A stretch of 8,184 bases of DNA from Anaeromyxobacteraceae bacterium (lineage in GTDB: Bacteria > Myxococcota > Myxococcia > Myxococcales > Anaeromyxobacteraceae), in NCBI GenBank assembly GCA_027349605.1, contig DAIEMM010000004.1, forward strand, positions 1 through 8,184, written 5' to 3'. The notes beneath the pieces are model-generated. The model saw nothing but the letters and a program-made list of their open reading frames with translations, made no database searches and was not told where the DNA came from. A program made the translations under genes and the position numbers. Below, piece by piece: positions 6,110 to 8,184 of the stretch (the first letter of the stretch is position 1; each line of letters starts with the position of its first letter).

Positions 6110-6724
6110 CTATCGCCCGGGGCGTCGCCGGGCAAGCGGCCGTCCGGGGATGGCGGTCTTCATCCGGACGAGCCCGAGGAAGAGCTGCTTCTCGGTGTAG
6201 GTGCGGCGGCCGCCGTACTCCCCCACCCGGTAGAACCCGGCCGGGCGCTCCAGCCACATGCGGGCCAGGCAGATTCCACTGTAGGTGAATGGCGCGAGGA
6301 TCTCGGCGGGAGCGTCCTCGAGGTACCTGTCGCGCAGGGCGCGGATGCGCCGCTCGTAGCGGGCCCGGGGCAGGCGGCTGTGGACCCGTCCCCGGTGGAG
6401 CGTCCCGTCGAAGCGCTCGCTGGCGTGCCAGATCTCGTGGAGGATCGTGGAGACCCGCTGCTCGGGCGTGGAGGCCCGGAACCAGAGCGGCCGGAGCGTG
6501 ATGACGTAGAGGATCTTCCTGCCGGCGATGCGGATGAGGGGCTTGCGCAGGCCTCCCCGGCCGCCGCGGGCCCGCGTCTCGCCGAAGTGGGCCGGACGGA
6601 TGGTGGCCCGCGAGGCCCGGCGCGCCTCACCGGCCACCACCAGGATGCGGGCCGGCTTGACGTGGGAGAGCTCGGGCAGCCGCGCGGCCAGGTCCCGGAT
6701 CAGGCGCTTCACGGCCAGTGTCAT
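6110..6724 (-). CDS. Putative zinc metallopeptidase (HExxH protein)
   Basis: A predicted soluble metal-binding protein of 204 residues, resembling the group called putative (phage-type) metallopeptidases; substrate and role are unknown. HEIWH at 96-100 gives the two zinc-ligand histidines and catalytic glutamate. It is preceded by the strand ILYVITLRPLWFRASTPEQRVSTIL, followed by ASERFDG, and histidines at 110 and 115 could supply a further ligand. No signal peptide or membrane segment is seen. The start is uncertain: ATG 6724 (used here) opens on MTLAVKRLIRDLAARLP. GTG 6742 adds six residues and sits at the predicted transcription start. ATG 6799 adds 25 unconvincing Gly/Arg-rich residues and would leave 32 nt to the divergent gene. 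Its stop is 34 nt before the phosphofructokinase start, suggesting co-transcription. Confidence 0.75.
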   Translation of the reverse strand: MTLAVKRLIRDLAARLPELSHVKPARILVVAGEARRASRATIRPAHFGETRARGGRGGLRKPLIRIAGRKILYVITLRPLWFRASTPEQRVSTILHEIWHASERFDGTLHRGRVHSRLPRARYERRIRALRDRYLEDAPAEILAPFTYSGICLARMWLERPAGFYRVGEYGGRRTYTEKQLFLGLVRMKTAIPGRPLARRRPGR

Positions 6725-6748
6725 CTGGGGGCGGGAGGCCACGCCCCA

Positions 6749-6777
6749 TCGATATCTCCCCGGACCGGTCCCGACAA
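6749..6777 (-). promoter_or_regulatory. Candidate promoter for the metallopeptidase-pfk-rluA unit
   Basis: On the minus strand TTGTCG (6777-6772), a 17-bp spacer and TATCGA (6754-6749) give a weak sigma70-like match. The spacer contains the 10-bp palindrome GGACCGGTCC (6762-6771). Transcription would start near 6742, which fits a start codon at 6742 (leaderless) or 6724 (short leader). Only moderate matches, so tentative. Confidence 0.35.
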
Positions 6778-6831
6778 GGTCCCCTCGTCGTCCTTCCATG
6801 GTGCTTGTCGCCCCCGGATGGGAGCCGTAGG

Positions 6832-7149
6832 ATGCGAGGGTCCATGCTCCCCTTCGCTCTCGGCGTCCTCTTCGCGGTACCGGTGACCCTGGCGGTGGTG
6901 GCGCTTCGCTCCTGGCGGCTGCGCGGCGCCGAGGCGGCGGGGATGGCCGAGCAGGTGCGCGGCATGGCCGCCCGCCTGGAAGCGGTGGAGACCGAGGCCT
7001 CCCGCAGCGCGCTGCGCATCGACGTGGCCGAGACGGTCCTGCTCGAGAAGGGCATCGCCGACGAGGAGGACCTCGAGGAGGCGCGCCGGTACTTCGAGCA
7101 GAACGACGCGCCGAGGTATTCCCGGGAGCGGGACGGCAGCCTGCACTGA
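6832..7149 (+). CDS. Small membrane-anchored coiled-coil protein of unknown function
   Basis: No family is recognised. ATG 6832 has GGGAG (6820-6824) 7 nt upstream; a second ATG four codons on is possible, and an open frame further upstream lacks a ribosome site. The 105-residue product has one hydrophobic segment at about 5-25 followed by RSWRLR, so the bulk should lie on the cytoplasmic side. Residues about 33-72 are Ala/Glu/Arg-rich with heptad-like spacing (GMAEQVRGMAARLEAVETEA), suggesting a coiled coil, and an acidic helix follows (ADEEDLEEARRYFEQ, 76-90). Codon use looks like its neighbours. It is divergent from the metallopeptidase-like gene and convergent with the YhbY-type gene. Confidence 0.7.
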   Translation: MRGSMLPFALGVLFAVPVTLAVVALRSWRLRGAEAAGMAEQVRGMAARLEAVETEASRSALRIDVAETVLLEKGIADEEDLEEARRYFEQNDAPRYSRERDGSLH

Positions 7150-7151
7150 AG

Positions 7152-7272
7152 CCGGCGAAGCATTGCGGCCTGCGAGAGGCGGCCTCGTCGGTGCGCTGCT
7201 CGACGTAGCTCTGCTACGCCTGCGCTGCTCCCTCCTCGGGCGCCTCTCTCGGCGACGCACTGCTTCGCCTGC
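7152..7272. repeat. Imperfect long inverted repeat between convergent genes (possible bidirectional terminator or MITE-like element)
   Basis: GGCGAAGCATTGCG (7154-7167) pairs with CGCACTGCTTCGCC (7256-7269) at 13 of 14 positions. The arms continue inward with bulges through CGAGAG and GGCG blocks to about 7185 and 7238. The central part holds a smaller hairpin, CGTAG (7204-7208) and CTACG (7214-7218) around five bases. The element occupies almost all of the 147-base gap between the stop codons of the small membrane protein and the YhbY-type gene. It could end transcription from both sides or be a dispersed palindromic element; no U-tract follows either arm. Confidence 0.5.
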
Positions 7273-7296
7273 CGCTGGCGGGTCGCGGGGGGATGG

Positions 7297-7983
7297 CTAC
7301 CGGCGGCGGGGGGGCGGGCGGGGGGAGCGGGGGGTGCGGTTCGTACGCTCGGTGCGGTTCGTACGCTCGGTGCGGGGGCGGCGGTCGGTGCGGGGGCGCC
7401 GGTCGCTGCGGGTCGTGCGATCGGTGCGGGTCGTGCGATCGGTGCGGGTCGTGCGATCGGTGCGGGTGGGGCGATCGGTGCGGCTGACGCGTTCGGTACG
7501 GCCGGTGCGTTCGGGACGGCCGGTGCGTTCGGGACGGCCGGTGCGGCTCGCACGTTCGGGGCGGCTACTTCGTTCGGGGCGGCTGCGCATCTCGGGACGA
7601 GTGCTGCGTTCGGGGCGGGTGCTGCGCGCGGGACGCGCGGCCTTCGGCGCGGCGGGCTTGGGCTCGAACCGGGGCTTCTCGGGGTGGCGCCGGTAGAGCA
7701 GCAGGGTCCGCCCCAGGATCTGGGCGAGGTGCGCCCCCTCCACCCCCGCGGCGAGCGCCTCGGCGGTCGCGAACCGGTCCTCCGGCGTCTCGGTCCCGGC
7801 CTTCACCTTGATGAGCTCGTGGTCGAGGAGCGCCTGGTCGATCTGGGCCAGCACGGCCTCGGTCACCCCCTCCTTTCCGACCTGGACCACCGGGGAGAGA
7901 TGGTGGCCGGCCGCACGGAGGGCGCGGCGCAGCGGGGACGAGGGCATGAGCGAGCGCTTCTTGGGACTGATGGAGTCGGGCAC
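7297..7983 (-). CDS. yhbY: YhbY/CRS1-family RNA-binding protein with Arg/Thr-rich C-terminal tail
   Basis: YhbY proteins bind ribosomal precursor RNA and assist large-subunit assembly. GTG 7983-7981 is chosen because AAGAGGTGA lies just upstream; ATG 7947 twelve codons on has no ribosome site but would also keep the domain. The CRM domain occupies about 16-100: PLRRALRAAGHHLSPVVQVG, the GKEG loop (36-39) matching the GxxG RNA-contact motif, VLAQIDQALLDHELIKVK, and a final LAQILGRTLLLYRRHPEKPR. That is essentially the whole of a normal YhbY of about 100 residues. It is followed by some 120 extra residues, first Pro/Ala/Lys-rich, then Arg at nearly every third position with Thr, Asp, Glu and Pro between (RTDRTT, RTGRPE). 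The tail is encoded by an 18-bp repeat array and is probably disordered and RNA-binding. The gene starts 2 nt after the stop of a TPR-like gene. Confidence 0.85.
   Translation of the reverse strand: MPDSISPKKRSLMPSSPLRRALRAAGHHLSPVVQVGKEGVTEAVLAQIDQALLDHELIKVKAGTETPEDRFATAEALAAGVEGAHLAQILGRTLLLYRRHPEKPRFEPKPAAPKAARPARSTRPERSTRPEMRSRPERSSRPERASRTGRPERTGRPERTGRTERVSRTDRPTRTDRTTRTDRTTRTDRTTRSDRRPRTDRRPRTERTNRTERTNRTPRSPRPPPRRR
7334..7630. repeat. Degenerate 18-bp tandem repeat array inside the YhbY-type gene
   Basis: Sixteen 18-bp units plus one 9-bp half unit (7496-7504) run without gaps for 297 bases. Most plus-strand units open with GTGCGG or GGGCGG and close with TCG. Some adjacent units are identical (7334-7351 and 7352-7369; 7424-7441 and 7442-7459; 7505-7522 and 7523-7540), while others differ in the middle. 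The period keeps the minus-strand reading frame and encodes hexapeptides with Arg every third residue. There are no unique spacers, so this is not a CRISPR. Confidence 0.9.
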
Positions 7984-7996
7984 GTTCACCTCTTGA
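7983..7996 (-). promoter_or_regulatory. Ribosome site of the YhbY-type gene overlapping the upstream stop codon
   Basis: AAGAGGTGA on the minus strand contains both the ribosome site and the TGA (7988-7986) of the upstream gene. GTG follows 2 nt after the stop. This layout implies translational coupling and fixes the GTG start. Confidence 0.7.
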
Positions 7997-8184
7997 GGAA
8001 CCGGAGCTCGCGCTCCAGCTCGGGATCGGCCACCTTTTCGAGGCCGCGCTTCCAGGCGCGCTCGGCCGCGGCGAAGTCGCAGGTGATCTTGGCCATGCGG
8101 CCAAGGAAGAGCCAGCCGGGGGCGCACTTCGGGCTCTTCTGGAGGGCGGCCTCGATGGCCTTCTCCGAGGAGATCCGCTGCGCC
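7986..8184 (-). CDS. TPR-like repeat protein (partial, C-terminal 65 residues)
   Basis: Only the end of this gene is in the window; it enters from the right edge and stops at TGA 7988-7986. The visible residues read as antiparallel helices with tetratricopeptide-type spacing: AIEAALQKSPKCAPGWLFLGRMAKITCDFAAAERAWKRGLE, with the Pro, Trp/Leu-Gly and Ala positions of a TPR unit. A charged helix ending in RFLKR follows. TPR proteins act as protein-binding scaffolds; the rest of the architecture and the role cannot be seen. It is translationally coupled to the downstream YhbY-type gene. Confidence 0.7.
   Translation of the reverse strand, partial: AQRISSEKAIEAALQKSPKCAPGWLFLGRMAKITCDFAAAERAWKRGLEKVADPELERELRFLKR

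Noticed and set aside
4705..6288. Plus-strand open frame of 527 codons opposite rluA and pfk
   Set aside because: It is antisense to two genes with clear catalytic motifs; composition is that of a shadow frame.
7334..7630. Possible CRISPR array
   Set aside because: Units are 18 bp, contiguous and without unique spacers, and they keep a coding frame; no cas genes are present.
7163..7696. Plus-strand open frame of 177 codons over the repeat array (RSVRxxRSVR pattern)
   Set aside because: Its periodic product is the reverse reading of the same 18-bp repeat. The minus strand carries a real YhbY domain in frame with the array and a good ribosome site, while this frame has neither.

Overview
The window is uniformly GC-rich chromosomal DNA from a Gram-negative bacterium. 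An Oar-like TonB-dependent receptor, a TonB with a Gly/Val-repeat linker, tandem exbD genes and a group-III-type phosphofructokinase together suggest Myxococcota (Anaeromyxobacter-like) or a neighbouring 'delta' or Acidobacteria-type lineage. This assignment is inferred from gene content; no rRNA or other marker is present.

Left part (1-4092): a TonB-dependent outer-membrane receptor on the minus strand, cut by the window edge, is divergent from a plus-strand operon tonB - exbB/tolQ - exbD - exbD. The 491-base intergenic region (1134-1624) has a recognisable sigma70-type promoter facing each way, both with a perfect TTGACA -35 and a 17-bp spacer. It also has several short dyads, two of which share the half-site TGCGGGA. 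Together the genes form a self-contained active-transport unit: receptor, periplasm-spanning TonB and a proton-driven motor.

Middle part (4095-about 6800): a minus-strand run read in the order HExxH metallopeptidase-like protein - 6-phosphofructokinase - RluA-type pseudouridine synthase, with 34-nt gaps. The phosphofructokinase carries residues expected of a pyrophosphate-dependent enzyme (GGEDT and PKTIDND). The rluA-type gene converges on exbD2 with only 2 nt between the stop codons.

Right part (6832-8184): a short plus-strand membrane-anchored coiled-coil protein of unknown function. It converges on a minus-strand pair, the C-terminus of a TPR-like protein followed 2 nt later by a YhbY-type RNA-binding protein. 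The YhbY protein has a long Arg/Thr-rich tail encoded by a degenerate 18-bp tandem repeat. A sizeable imperfect inverted repeat (7152-7272) fills the gap between the convergent genes.

No RNA genes, insertion sequences, CRISPR arrays or defence systems were seen. The most unusual items are the repeat-built YhbY tail, the PPi-type phosphofructokinase signature, the structured 7152-7272 element and the symmetric receptor/TonB control region.
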